DNA of 64,000 nucleotides from Azospirillum sp051124815 (lineage in GTDB: Bacteria > Pseudomonadota > Alphaproteobacteria > Azospirillales > Azospirillaceae). Below the pieces are notes generated by a model. It did not search any database and had not been told where the DNA came from. It saw only the letters and a list, made by a program, of their open reading frames with translations. Positions 44,038-53,097 of the stretch are shown here, piece after piece; position 1 is the stretch's first letter; the number at the start of each line of letters is the position of its first letter. The position numbers and the translations under genes were made by a program. Where the stretch lies: NCBI RefSeq assembly GCF_051124815.1, contig NZ_CP118485.1, positions 1,798,001 through 1,862,000 on the forward strand, written 5' to 3'.

Positions 44038-45546
44038 TCAGGCTTCGTGGTATTCCGCCACGAAGCGGTCGAGCAGACGCACGCCGAAGGCGGAGGCGCC
44101 CTTCGGCACCGTGGGCCCATCCTTCTTCGCCCAGGCCACGCCGGCGATGTCGATGTGGGCCCACGGCACATCGTTGACGAAGCGCTTCAGGAACTGCGCG
44201 CCGACGATGCTGCCGGCGCCGCCGCCCGACCCGGTGTTCTTCATGTCGGCGGCCGGCGAGTCGATTTCCTTGTCATAGCCGTCACCGAGCGGCATCCGCC
44301 ACACCGGCTGGCCCACCTTCAGGCCGGCGGCCGTCAGGTTCATGGCGAGATCGTCGTCGTTGGCGAACAGGCCGGCATGCTCGTGACCCAGCGCGACGAT
44401 GACGGCGCCGGTCAGGGTGGCGAGGTCGATCATCAGCTTGGGCTTGTAGGCGTCCTGCGCGTACCACAGGCAGTCGGCCAGCACCAGACGGCCTTCGGCG
44501 TCGGTGTTGATGACCTCGATGGTCTGGCCCGAGGCCGAGGTGACGATGTCGCCGGGACGCTGCGCCGTTCCGGACGGCATGTTCTCCACCAGACCGACGA
44601 TGCCGACGGCATTGACCTTCGCCTTGCGGGCGGCCAGCGCGTACATGGTGCCGATCACGGTGGCGGAGCCGCCCATGTCCCACTTCATGTCTTCCATGCC
44701 GGCCGCACCCTTGATCGAGATGCCGCCGCTGTCGAAGGTCACACCCTTGCCGATGAAGGCGACCGGGCGCTTGTCGTCGGCATCGGGGTTGCCGTTCCAG
44801 CGCATGACGACCACGCGCGGCTCGCAGGCGCTGCCCTGGGCGACACCCAGCAGGGCGCCCATGCCGAGCTTCTTCAGCTTCTTCTGGTCGAGGATCTCGA
44901 CCTCGACGCCGAACTGCTCCAGGTCCTTCGTCTTCTCCGCCAGGCTTTCCGGATAGATGACGTTGGCCGGTTCCGACACCAGATCGCGGGTGAAGCGGAT
45001 GGCGTCGGCCAGCGTGTCGAGCTTCTTGAAGGCGGCCTTGGCGGCGCCGTCATCCTCGACCAGCAGCGTCACCTTGCGCAGGCTGGGCTTCGGGTCCTTC
45101 TTGTCGGACTTCCGGTCGTTGGTCCGGTACTTGTCGAACTTGTAGCTGCGCAGCTGCGCGCCGAAGGCGATCTCGGCCGCGGCGGCGGCCGGGGAAAGCT
45201 TGGCCTCCTCCGGCAGTTCGACCAGCAGCGCGGCCTCGTCGGCGGCCTTGTCGAGCTGGACGGCGATGGCGCCGCCGGCGGCCTGGAGGACCAGATCGGT
45301 CAGGTCGGCGCCCTTGCCGATGCCGACCAGCAGGATGCGGTCGAGCTCGGTCCCGGCCGGGGCGAGCAGCGTCAGCGTCTCGTCCTTCTTGCCGGTGAAG
45401 CGGGCGGCGGCCATGGCGCGGGCCAGCGCCCCGCCGGTCTTCTGATCCAGCTCCCGCCCGATCGGGCCGAGGCTGCGGTCGGCGGCGACGGTCACGGCGA
45501 GCACGCCGGAGGACGGCAGGGACGGCTTGGCGAAGGAGAACTTCAT
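44038..45546 (-). CDS. pepA: Leucyl aminopeptidase (M17)
   Basis: 502 residues. The C-terminal catalytic domain contains 'GKGVTFDSGGISIK', 'MKWDMGGSA', 'NTDAEGRLVLAD' (the M17 signature) and 'ATLTGAVIVALGH', which hold the two-zinc ligands Lys, Asp and Glu and the catalytic Arg. The N-terminal domain is the usual alpha/beta regulatory part. It is a cytosolic hexamer that removes N-terminal residues and in some bacteria also binds DNA. It forms an operon with holC. Confidence 0.97.
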   Translation of the reverse strand: MKFSFAKPSLPSSGVLAVTVAADRSLGPIGRELDQKTGGALARAMAAARFTGKKDETLTLLAPAGTELDRILLVGIGKGADLTDLVLQAAGGAIAVQLDKAADEAALLVELPEEAKLSPAAAAAEIAFGAQLRSYKFDKYRTNDRKSDKKDPKPSLRKVTLLVEDDGAAKAAFKKLDTLADAIRFTRDLVSEPANVIYPESLAEKTKDLEQFGVEVEILDQKKLKKLGMGALLGVAQGSACEPRVVVMRWNGNPDADDKRPVAFIGKGVTFDSGGISIKGAAGMEDMKWDMGGSATVIGTMYALAARKAKVNAVGIVGLVENMPSGTAQRPGDIVTSASGQTIEVINTDAEGRLVLADCLWYAQDAYKPKLMIDLATLTGAVIVALGHEHAGLFANDDDLAMNLTAAGLKVGQPVWRMPLGDGYDKEIDSPAADMKNTGSGGGAGSIVGAQFLKRFVNDVPWAHIDIAGVAWAKKDGPTVPKGASAFGVRLLDRFVAEYHEA

Positions 45547-45662
45547 CTGGTCCTCTTGAGGGGATTGGGCGAATACGCCCGGATGATGTCGGCGGCGGAA
45601 AGCCTACCCCACCGATAAGGAGCGCGCCACCCCGGCTGTCAAGGCGGGGGAGTTGGCTGACA

Positions 45663-45790
45663 ATGCCCCCTCCCTTCCCATGGCTACGCCATGGGCCCCT
45701 TCCCTCCCCCGCTTCGCGGGAGAGGGTGGGATTTGCGATGCGGCAGCAGTCCCCTCTCCCTCGAAGAGGGGGAGGGTTAGGGAGGGGGCA
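45663..45790. repeat. Intergenic palindromic repeat, copy C
   Basis: The last 50 bases read GCAGTCCCCTCTCCC, loop TCGAAG, then GGGGGAGGGTTAGGGAGGG, almost the same as copy B apart from the loop. The first half has an extra hairpin CCCATGG-CTACG-CCATGGG. It lies between rsmB and pepA, both on the minus strand. Confidence 0.8.
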
Positions 45791-45823
45791 ATCGAAGCCG
45801 ACTGCTCCCCACCCCCCCTTCAC

Positions 45824-47221
45824 TCAAGCATCGATCGCCTTGCCCAGTTCGACCGGATCGACCTCGCCCTGCTCAAGCCCGATGTCGGACACGCTCTCCT
45901 CCGAAACCGTCTCTTCCGCGCGGCGTTCCAGCACGGCGGCGAAGAAGCCGTCGGTATCGTGCTTGGCAGGCGTCAGGCGCAGGTACGGACCCTCGACCGG
46001 CGGCGCGCCGGCCTCCTCCTCCGCCCACACTTCGGCGACGGGCTTCACGATGAAATCGTGGTGGGTCTGCAGGAAGGCCTCGACCTGCGCCTCGTTCTCG
46101 TCATGCAGCATGGAGCAGGTGGCGTAGATCAGCCGTCCGCCCGGCTTCACCAGACGCGCCGCGCTGTCCAGGATGTTGGCCTGCAGCGGCAGAAGCTGTT
46201 CCAGGCCCGGGCCGAGCTGGCGCCAGCGGGCATCGGGATTGCGGCGCCAGGTCCCGGTGCCGGAGCAGGGGGCGTCGACCAGCACGCGGTCGAACTTGCG
46301 CTTGTGGCGCTTCACCCAGGGATCGCGCTCGCTGGTCAGCGGGTGGGCTTCGATGTTGTGCAGGCCGGCGCGGCGGAACCGCTCGGCGGCGCGCTTCAGG
46401 CGCTTGTCGAGCACGTCGCAGGCGACGACGCGGCCCTTGTTCTTCATCAGCGCCGCGACGGCCAGCGTCTTGCCGCCGGCGCCGGCGCAGAAATCGACCA
46501 CCTGATGGCCCGGCTTCGGCGCCACCGCCAGCGCGACCAGCTGCGAGCCTTCGTCCTGGATTTCCACCAGACCGTCCTTGAAGGCGTCGACGCTGCCCAG
46601 CGGCGGCCGGCCCTTCACCCGCAGGCCCAGCGGCGACCAGCGCGTGGTCTCCGCCGTGATCTGCGCCTTGGCCAGCGCCTTGATGGCGCTCTGCTGGTTG
46701 GCCTTCAGCGGGTTGATGCGCAGGTCGAGCGGCGCCGCCTCCAGCAGCTTTTCCATCTCCACCCCGAAGCGGTCGCCAAGCGAGGCGCGCATCGCCGTTT
46801 CCGCCCACTCCGGACACTCCACCCGCACCGTCTCCGGCATGTCGGGATGGTCCATGGTGTGGCTTTCCAGCTTGCCGACCAGCGCCAGTTCGTCGTCGGT
46901 CAGGCGGGCCGGGGCGAACTTGCCGCCGCTGAACATCTCCAGCACCACGCCGGCGTTGCGATTCTCTTCCAGCAACAGATAGGCCAGCACGCGGGCGCGC
47001 GGGGTGGCGCGCTCGTAGCCGCCGCGCTCGATCCACCAGCCGAGCCGGGCATGGCGGCGCAGGATCGCGTAGGCCATCTGGGCGATGGCGGTGCGGTCCT
47101 TCGAACCGATGTAGCGGCGGTTGCGGAAATAGGCGCTCATCACCGCGTCGGCGGGGCGAGGGGTCTCGTCGATCTCGGTCAGCAGATCGATGACCGCCTG
47201 GAGGCGGGCGGCGGGTGTCAT
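45824..47221 (-). CDS. rsmB: RsmB/NOP-family rRNA cytosine-5 methyltransferase
   Basis: 465 residues. An N-terminal NusB-like RNA-binding part ('DAVMSAYFRNRRYIGSKDR', 'VLAYLLLEENRNAG') precedes the methyltransferase. AdoMet binding is 'VVDFCAGAGGKTLAVAALM'; motif IV with the release cysteine is 'VDAPCSGTGTWRRNPD'; motif VI with the catalytic cysteine is 'IYATCSM'. RsmB makes m5C967 in 16S rRNA; other NOP-family targets cannot be excluded. The ATG at 47221 matches the family start. It is divergent from mltA over a 412-base gap. Confidence 0.88.
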   Translation of the reverse strand: MTPAARLQAVIDLLTEIDETPRPADAVMSAYFRNRRYIGSKDRTAIAQMAYAILRRHARLGWWIERGGYERATPRARVLAYLLLEENRNAGVVLEMFSGGKFAPARLTDDELALVGKLESHTMDHPDMPETVRVECPEWAETAMRASLGDRFGVEMEKLLEAAPLDLRINPLKANQQSAIKALAKAQITAETTRWSPLGLRVKGRPPLGSVDAFKDGLVEIQDEGSQLVALAVAPKPGHQVVDFCAGAGGKTLAVAALMKNKGRVVACDVLDKRLKRAAERFRRAGLHNIEAHPLTSERDPWVKRHKRKFDRVLVDAPCSGTGTWRRNPDARWRQLGPGLEQLLPLQANILDSAARLVKPGGRLIYATCSMLHDENEAQVEAFLQTHHDFIVKPVAEVWAEEEAGAPPVEGPYLRLTPAKHDTDGFFAAVLERRAEETVSEESVSDIGLEQGEVDPVELGKAIDA

Positions 47222-47633
47222 GGCGTCTGGTCCCTTGGGGTGTCACATGGCGGCGAACAGGACCGGCCGCCCGCATGTTCCCCCGCATCGGATCGGGGAC
47301 GGGATGCACAGTTGCGGACGGTCCTTCACGTATGGGCTGTCGATACCGCGTTTGCCGCGCTCTGTCACGCCTTGCCGCCGCGCGGCTGCCCCGCTCACCC
47401 TCCGGATGGCCCGTCCGGCTCCCCCCCGTGACAACCGGCCGCGACCTATCCGAAAGTGCAGGTTGGGGATTGACGACTCGAGGTAACCACCGGCACAAAC
47501 GTTCGGATGATGTGACCTTATCGTGACCGGATCGCCGATGCGGTCGGACGATCGGGGACTTCGACGGACAGATCGAATGCTGGTGGCGGAGTGCGCGATG
47601 GCGGCTGCGGCTGGGGTGGCGTGTGCGCGTGAG
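47222..47633. other. Intergenic region between rsmB and mltA
   Basis: No gene is supported here. Frames cross it on both strands but lack ribosome-binding sites and similarity. The region must hold the two divergent promoters. A TTGACG at about 47,470 has no matching -10. Confidence 0.55.
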
Positions 47634-48779
47634 ATGAAGCGGCCCAAAAAACGGCAGCTCCTGCGGCTCTCCCTGCTGGGCGGCCTGCTGGCGACGCTGG
47701 CGGCCTGCGCCGGCACCACGCCGATGGTGGAGGGGCAGCGGAGCACCGCACAGCGCCCGACCTGGGATCAGGTGTCGCCCGACTTCCGCCATCTCGCCGG
47801 CTGGATCGACGACGATCATGCCCAGGCGGTCCCGGCGGTGCAGCGCACCTGCGGCTGGGTGAAGAACCAGCCGCCGGGCAAGGCCTTGGGGTCTTTGCGC
47901 GCCGCCGGCACCACCGACGACTGGCGCGCCATCTGCGCCGCCGTCCGCGACCTGCCCCCCGGCGACAGCGAGGCGGCCCGCCGCTTCTTCGAGACCTTCT
48001 TCACCCCGCGCGACGTCAGCAACGGCGAGAACGGCCTGTTCACCGGTTACTACGAAATCGAGCTGCACGGCAGCTGGACGCGGACCGAACGCTACAACGT
48101 CCCGCTCTACCGCATGCCGGCGCGCGGCAAGCGCGGCCTGCCGACCCGCGCCCGGATCGAGGCCGGTGCGCTGAAGGGCAAGGGGCTGGAGCTGATGTGG
48201 GTGGACGACCCGGTCGACGCCTTCTTCCTGGAAATCCAGGGCTCCGGCCGGGCGGTCATGGCCGACGGCTCGGTGGTCGGCATCCACTATGCCGGCCAGA
48301 ACGGTCACAGCTATTACCCGATCGGCCGCCATATCATCGACCGCGGCGACGCCACGCCGGAACAGATGTCGTTGCAGTTGATCCGCCGCTGGCTGAAGGA
48401 CCATCCGGCCGAGGCCCAGCGGGTGATGAACCTCAACCCCTCCTACGTCTTCTTCAAGGTCAAGCCCGAGGTCGGCGCACGCGGCGCCCGCAACATGGAG
48501 CTGACCCCAGGCCGCAGCCTCGCCGTGGATGCCGAGCATATCCCGCTGGGCGTGCCGCTCTGGCTGGAGGTGCGCGATGCCCCGGTTCCCGGCGGCGCCA
48601 TCAACCGGCTGGTGGTGGCGCAGGACACCGGCGGCGCCATCAAGGGTCCTGTGCGCGGCGACCTGTTCTGGGGCCATGGTCCGCAGGCGGAGGAAGGAGC
48701 CGGCGTGATGAAGGCGCGTGGCCGCTACACCATGCTGACCCCGCGCACCCTGTCGGTCCAGACCGCACAGCGGAAGTGA
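47634..48779 (+). CDS. mltA: Membrane-bound lytic murein transglycosylase A
   Basis: 381 residues. A lipoprotein signal with lipobox 'LAAC' (Cys about residue 25) anchors it in the outer membrane. The MltA domain shows 'NGLFTGYYEIELHGS', 'DAFFLEIQGSGRAVMADG' and 'GRHIIDRGDATPEQ'. The 3D domain shows 'VDAEHIPLGVPLWLEV' and 'VAQDTGGAIKGPVRGDLFWG' with the catalytic Asp. It cuts peptidoglycan glycan strands to anhydro products. The ATG at 47634 begins the signal peptide; the frame upstream is arginine-rich and unlikely. Its stop overlaps the next start. Confidence 0.95.
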   Translation: MKRPKKRQLLRLSLLGGLLATLAACAGTTPMVEGQRSTAQRPTWDQVSPDFRHLAGWIDDDHAQAVPAVQRTCGWVKNQPPGKALGSLRAAGTTDDWRAICAAVRDLPPGDSEAARRFFETFFTPRDVSNGENGLFTGYYEIELHGSWTRTERYNVPLYRMPARGKRGLPTRARIEAGALKGKGLELMWVDDPVDAFFLEIQGSGRAVMADGSVVGIHYAGQNGHSYYPIGRHIIDRGDATPEQMSLQLIRRWLKDHPAEAQRVMNLNPSYVFFKVKPEVGARGARNMELTPGRSLAVDAEHIPLGVPLWLEVRDAPVPGGAINRLVVAQDTGGAIKGPVRGDLFWGHGPQAEEGAGVMKARGRYTMLTPRTLSVQTAQRK

Positions 48780-49336
48780 TGACAGCGGAAGCGAAGGCGG
48801 CTGGAGGAGAAATCCGGCTGGAACGGCTGACCGCCCTGCCCGACCGCGGGGCGGCGCAGGCCGCGCTGGAGGAGATCTTCTTCGCCTCCACCACCCGGAC
48901 GGAATTCGCTTCCTCTGCCGATCGCGCGGCCTTCCTCGCCACCTGGACCGGTTGGTTCGTGGCGGAGGCGCCACGGGACATCTGGATGGCGGTGGCGGGC
49001 GACGGGCTGGTGGTCGGCTACCTGACCGGCTGCAAGGACAGCGCCGGGTCGGTCGATCTGGCGCGGCGCATCCCTAAATACGAGGTCTTCGCCGACCATT
49101 TCGCGGCATATCCCGCCCATTTCCATGTGAATGTCCGGCCGGGCTGGCGGGAACATGGGCTGGGCCGCCGGCTGGTCGACCGCTTCGCCGACGATTGCCG
49201 CGCCGACGGCCTGCCCGGCGTGCATCTGGTCACCGCCGTCTTCGCCCGCAATGTCGAGTTCTACCAGCGCGCCGGCTTCACCGATGCCTGCCAGCGCGGT
49301 CCCCTGCTGTTCCTGGGACGGCGCCTGCCCCCCTGA
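48779..49336 (+). CDS. GNAT-family N-acetyltransferase
   Basis: 185 residues. 'IWMAVAGDGLVVGYLTGCKDS' is the central strand pair, 'VNVRPGWREHGLGRRLVDRF' the acetyl-CoA binding motif, and 'VFARNVEFYQRAGF' the C-terminal signature. The substrate is unknown. The ATG overlaps the mltA stop by one base (TGATG), so the two are translationally coupled. The SpoU methyltransferase follows 58 bases later. Confidence 0.88.
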   Translation: MTAEAKAAGGEIRLERLTALPDRGAAQAALEEIFFASTTRTEFASSADRAAFLATWTGWFVAEAPRDIWMAVAGDGLVVGYLTGCKDSAGSVDLARRIPKYEVFADHFAAYPAHFHVNVRPGWREHGLGRRLVDRFADDCRADGLPGVHLVTAVFARNVEFYQRAGFTDACQRGPLLFLGRRLPP

Positions 49337-49394
49337 CTTCGTGGGCATGGCTGTGCTAAGGCAAGGGCATCTCCCTGCCGGAAAGCCCGTTGCC

Positions 49395-50159
49395 ATGACC
49401 CGCCCGCCGCTGCTGATCGAAAGCCCACAGAACCCGCAGTACAAGCTGTGGGAATCGGCGCTGGAAAGCCGTGGGCTGAAGAAGAACGGCAAGTTCCTGC
49501 TGGCCGGGCTGAAGACCGTGCCGGAAGCGCTACGCCAGCATCCCGAGCGGTTCGAGCGGCTGCTGTTCACCGACCCGGCGCAGATCGCGGGCTGGCGCCT
49601 GCCGCCGGGGGTGGAGCCGGTACAGCTGGCCCCCGCCCTGTTCCGGACGCTCGACGTGTCGGGGACCGGATTCCCGCTGCTGGTCGGCGCGGTGCCGAAG
49701 ATGCCGGCCATCGACCTGTCGCAGCCGCCGCAGGGCCTGGAACTGTTGTGCGCGCTGGGCGACCCCAGCAATCTCGGCGCCCTGCTGCGCAGCGCAGCAT
49801 CCTTCGGCGTGTCGCGGATCGTGCTGCTGGAGGGCGCGGCGCATCCCTTCCATCCGAAATGCCTGCGTGCCGCGTCGAACGCTCAGTTCGCGCTGACCCT
49901 GCTGCGCGGGCCGCGCTGGGCGGCGGTGAATGAGGCGGCCGGGCCGCTCTATGCGCTGGACGGCGGCGGCGAGGATCTGACGCGCTTCGACTGGCCGGCC
50001 GACATGCGGCTGATCCTGGGCGAGGAGGGTCAGGGCGTGCCGGCCGACTGCCCGGCGATGCGGCTGTCGGTGCCGACGACCGGCGCGGTGGAGTCGCTGA
50101 ATGCCACGGTGGCGGTCAGCGTGGCGCTGTTCGCTCGGTTTGGGGTGATGAGGGGGTAG
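49395..50159 (+). CDS. SpoU-family (TrmH-like) RNA 2'-O-methyltransferase
   Basis: 254 residues. The N-terminal substrate-binding part begins 'MTRPPLLIESPQNPQYKLWE'. The knotted SPOUT domain has 'LCALGDPSNLGALLRSAASF' (motif 1), 'MRLILGEEGQGVP' (motif 2) and 'TTGAVESLNATVAVSVAL' (motif 3), which bind AdoMet in the knot. It methylates ribose in rRNA or tRNA; the exact target cannot be read. It ends six bases before the stop of the convergent bacteriophytochrome gene. Confidence 0.9.
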   Translation: MTRPPLLIESPQNPQYKLWESALESRGLKKNGKFLLAGLKTVPEALRQHPERFERLLFTDPAQIAGWRLPPGVEPVQLAPALFRTLDVSGTGFPLLVGAVPKMPAIDLSQPPQGLELLCALGDPSNLGALLRSAASFGVSRIVLLEGAAHPFHPKCLRAASNAQFALTLLRGPRWAAVNEAAGPLYALDGGGEDLTRFDWPADMRLILGEEGQGVPADCPAMRLSVPTTGAVESLNATVAVSVALFARFGVMRG

Positions 50160-50165
50160 GCTTCC

Positions 50166-52715
50166 CTACCCCATCACCGACGCCAGCACCTGCACCACCT
50201 GATCCGATCCGTAGGGCTTCTTCAGCACCGGGACGTCCGCGAACCGCTCCGGCACCGCGGCGCTCTCGCCATAGCCGGTCGCGAAGACGAAGGGTATTCC
50301 CAGCTCCCGCAGCCGCTCGGCGACCGCGAGCGAGGTCTCGCTGCCCAGGTTGATGTCCAGCACGCCGACAACCGGCGGGTCCTCGTCAATCAGGCGCAGG
50401 GCGTGGCGGACGCCGGCGGCGGTGTTGACCCGGCTGGCGTTGAAGCTCAGCAACACGTCCTCCGTCGCCATGGCGATGATCATGTTGTCTTCCAGCAGCA
50501 GCACCGGACCACCGATGGAGAAATCGGCCGCAGGCACCGACAGGCTGCGCCGGGCGCTGTCCGGCAGGCTGGCGGCGACGGTGACATACTGGGCGGGGAT
50601 CATGAAACGCGCCCGCAGGCCGGACAGCGCATAGGTGACCTCCGCCTCTCCCTGCAGATCATGGGGGACGGAGCGCTCGATCACCGTGGTGCCGAAACCG
50701 GTGCGCGACGGCGCCCGCACCGGCGGGCCGCCATTCTCCTGCCAGTCGATCAGCAGACGGCCGCCTTCGTCGATCGACCAGTCGGCCTCGACCCAGCCGC
50801 TGCTGTCGCTGAGAGCGCCGTATTTGGCCGAGTTGGTCGTCAGCTCATGCACCACCAGGGCGAAGACGGAGAAGGCCTGCGGCGCCAGCAATACCTCCGG
50901 CCCGGTCAGCCGCACCCGCTCGCTCTTGGCTGTCAGATAGGCGCCGATCTCCGCCGCGATCAGGGCGCGCAGGGATGCCGGGCCCCAATTGTCGGCGGTG
51001 ATCTGGTCATGGGCGCGGGCCAGCGCTTCGATGCGGCCGGCAACGATGGCGGCGAACTGCTGCACCGTTTCCGCTCCGCTCTCGCTCTGCCGCACCAGGG
51101 CGCGGACGAGACTTAGGATGTTGCGCACGCGGTGGTTCAGTTCGGCGATCAGCAGTTCCTGCCGCTCGGTCGCCTCCTTGCGGGTGCGTCCGGCGACGTC
51201 GGCCAGCCGCAGCACCACCTCCAGCAGGGTCACCCGCAGGGATTCGGCGTTGCGCTCATCCAGTTCGCTCCAGGGCTTGGACCGGCCGTGCACCGTCTCC
51301 TTCCAGGCCTCGAAGCTCTTGCGCGGGGTCAGGCGTGGTCCGTTGGGGCCATACTGCGCCGGCTTGGACGGATCGCCGCCCCACGTGACGGTGCGGATCA
51401 TCTCCTTGCGGAAGAAGACCAGATAATCGCGCGGTGTCCGCGACACCGGAATCGCCAGCAGACCGCAGGCCCGTTCGGTGAAATCGCGGGCCGGCGGATG
51501 CACCGCCCCCAGCTCGTCGGTCACATAGACCTTGCTGGGCGGCGTCCGGTGCAGGAAGCGCATGACGCCCAGCGTCTCCTCCCGCGTCGGCGTCTCGCCC
51601 TCCATGTGCAGCTGGCCGTCGATGCAGCAGGCGAAGCCGTCGCACTCGATCAGGGTCCGCAGTTCCGCTGCGAAGGTGACCAAACTGTCCATAGGCGATT
51701 CGCTGTCGGCCAGCATCGACATGATGCGGACATGCGCGCGGCGGGCCTGCGCCTCCTGCTGGCTTTCCTGCTCGCGCTCCCGCCCTTCCAGAAGCAGCGA
51801 GACCATCTGGCCGAACAGTTCGGCGGTGGTGCGCCGTTCGAAGGAAAGCGAACGGGCGTGGCGGTGATGGCAGGCGAACAGGCCCCACAGCTTGCCGTGC
51901 CGCAGAATCGACACCGACAGCGAGGCGTTCACGCCCATGTTGCGCAGATATTCGACATGGATCAGCGAGACGCTGCGCAGCAGGCTGAGCGACAGGTCCA
52001 GCGGCTGGCCCAAGGGATCGAGCGTCGGCACCACCGGCACCGGCGGTGCGTTCACGTCGGCGATGCAGCGCAGCCAGTTGCGCTCGTACAGGCGCCGGGC
52101 CTGCTGCGGAATGTCGGATGCCGGATAGCGCTGGCCGAGGAAGCTGCCGATACCGTGCACCGCCGATTCCGCGATCACCTCTCCCGCTCCGTCAGGATCG
52201 AAGCGGTAGACCATCACCCGGTCGAACCCGGTCAGTGCCCGCATCTGGCGCGCTGCCTCCCGGCAGAAGCCGTCGAAGCCGCGGGAGTTCTGGACCCGCG
52301 CGATCATCGAACGCAGCAGCGATCCCGAATCCTGCGGCCCCTCCCCCTCGCTCGGTTCCGCCTCGATCACGATGGTGGAGCCGGACAGATGGACGGCCAC
52401 GTCGCAGACGGGGGTCGTCTCAGACAGATGGACGCCGAAGGCGCGCTCGACACTGCCGTTGATGTGGGCAACCTGCAGCCTGCCACGAATGGTGTGCAGC
52501 GCCTCGCCCTTGATGACGCGGGACAGCGGATGCCCCAGCAGGTCGTCGGGCTCCACCCCCAGCCAACGGCCGATGTTGGCCGAGACATGCAGGATGATCC
52601 AATCGGCCGTGACGGCGATCAGGAAGCCGGTTGGCTGGATAAGACCCAGCTGGTGGATGGGCTCCCGGTCACAATCGGTGAGGTCGACAGACCCCGAAGG
52701 AACCGGGCCGCTCAT
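50166..52715 (-). CDS. bphP: Bacteriophytochrome, HWE histidine kinase with C-terminal receiver
   Basis: 849 residues. The PAS domain has Cys15 in 'DLTDCDREPIHQLG', the biliverdin attachment site, and 'QPTGFLIAV'. The GAF domain has 'RYPASDIPQQARRLY' (the PASDIP chromophore motif), and the PHY domain 'PRDYLVFFRKE'. The kinase is of the HWE type: His in 'ELNHRVRNILSLVRAL', 'VHELTTNSAKYG', and 'DWQENGG' as the WxE motif. A receiver ends the protein ('LLLEDNMIIA', Asp in 'VGVLDINLGSE'). It senses red/far-red light. No heme oxygenase, needed to make biliverdin, is adjacent. It probably works through its own receiver or a separate regulator. Confidence 0.95.
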   Translation of the reverse strand: MSGPVPSGSVDLTDCDREPIHQLGLIQPTGFLIAVTADWIILHVSANIGRWLGVEPDDLLGHPLSRVIKGEALHTIRGRLQVAHINGSVERAFGVHLSETTPVCDVAVHLSGSTIVIEAEPSEGEGPQDSGSLLRSMIARVQNSRGFDGFCREAARQMRALTGFDRVMVYRFDPDGAGEVIAESAVHGIGSFLGQRYPASDIPQQARRLYERNWLRCIADVNAPPVPVVPTLDPLGQPLDLSLSLLRSVSLIHVEYLRNMGVNASLSVSILRHGKLWGLFACHHRHARSLSFERRTTAELFGQMVSLLLEGREREQESQQEAQARRAHVRIMSMLADSESPMDSLVTFAAELRTLIECDGFACCIDGQLHMEGETPTREETLGVMRFLHRTPPSKVYVTDELGAVHPPARDFTERACGLLAIPVSRTPRDYLVFFRKEMIRTVTWGGDPSKPAQYGPNGPRLTPRKSFEAWKETVHGRSKPWSELDERNAESLRVTLLEVVLRLADVAGRTRKEATERQELLIAELNHRVRNILSLVRALVRQSESGAETVQQFAAIVAGRIEALARAHDQITADNWGPASLRALIAAEIGAYLTAKSERVRLTGPEVLLAPQAFSVFALVVHELTTNSAKYGALSDSSGWVEADWSIDEGGRLLIDWQENGGPPVRAPSRTGFGTTVIERSVPHDLQGEAEVTYALSGLRARFMIPAQYVTVAASLPDSARRSLSVPAADFSIGGPVLLLEDNMIIAMATEDVLLSFNASRVNTAAGVRHALRLIDEDPPVVGVLDINLGSETSLAVAERLRELGIPFVFATGYGESAAVPERFADVPVLKKPYGSDQVVQVLASVMG

Positions 52716-53097
52716 CGAACAAAGACTTCGGACAAACGCGACCTCAAGCGAAAGCTAAACCGGCGGCGTTTGTCACGCACAGCCAAGGAATTTGATCAAC
52801 AATCTAGTCAGGGAATCGGCACGCTGCAACGCTACGAAATAGCTATACCAATGATCTAATTAAGGCTCGTTAACTTAACATAGGATAATTTTTTAGAACG
52901 AGTTGCGAATGATTATTCCTATCATAGACTTATTTTACGAGGGGGTATTGAGATTTCTCAACATGCGCGCGAACACGGCTCGTGCTCTGTACAGCCCATT
53001 GCCAGCCTGTCGGTGAAGATGGGTGGGCGAGCAGGCCGGAATTCCAAGTCTTATGACGGAATCCCGGCCTGCGGATCGATGCGCGGAGACATGCGGC
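52716..53097. other. AT-rich intergenic stretch upstream of bphP
   Basis: I see no supported gene. Bases about 52,850-52,960 are clearly AT-richer than their surroundings. A 36-codon frame from 52,909 on the plus strand has no ribosome-binding site. GCGAATGATTATTC at about 52,903 resembles half a Fur box, but no iron gene is near. The bphP promoter must be in this region. Confidence 0.5.

Noticed and set aside
46101..48974. A 957-codon open frame across rsmB and the mltA region
   Set aside because: Arg/Gly/Pro-rich, no domain, and it overlaps two clear genes in other frames.
52896..52925. A Fur-box-like sequence (GCGAATGATTATTC)
   Set aside because: Only half of a dyad matches, the stretch is simply AT-rich, and no iron gene follows.
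52909..53019. A 36-codon plus-strand frame in the AT-rich gap
   Set aside because: No ribosome-binding site and unremarkable composition; length is within chance.
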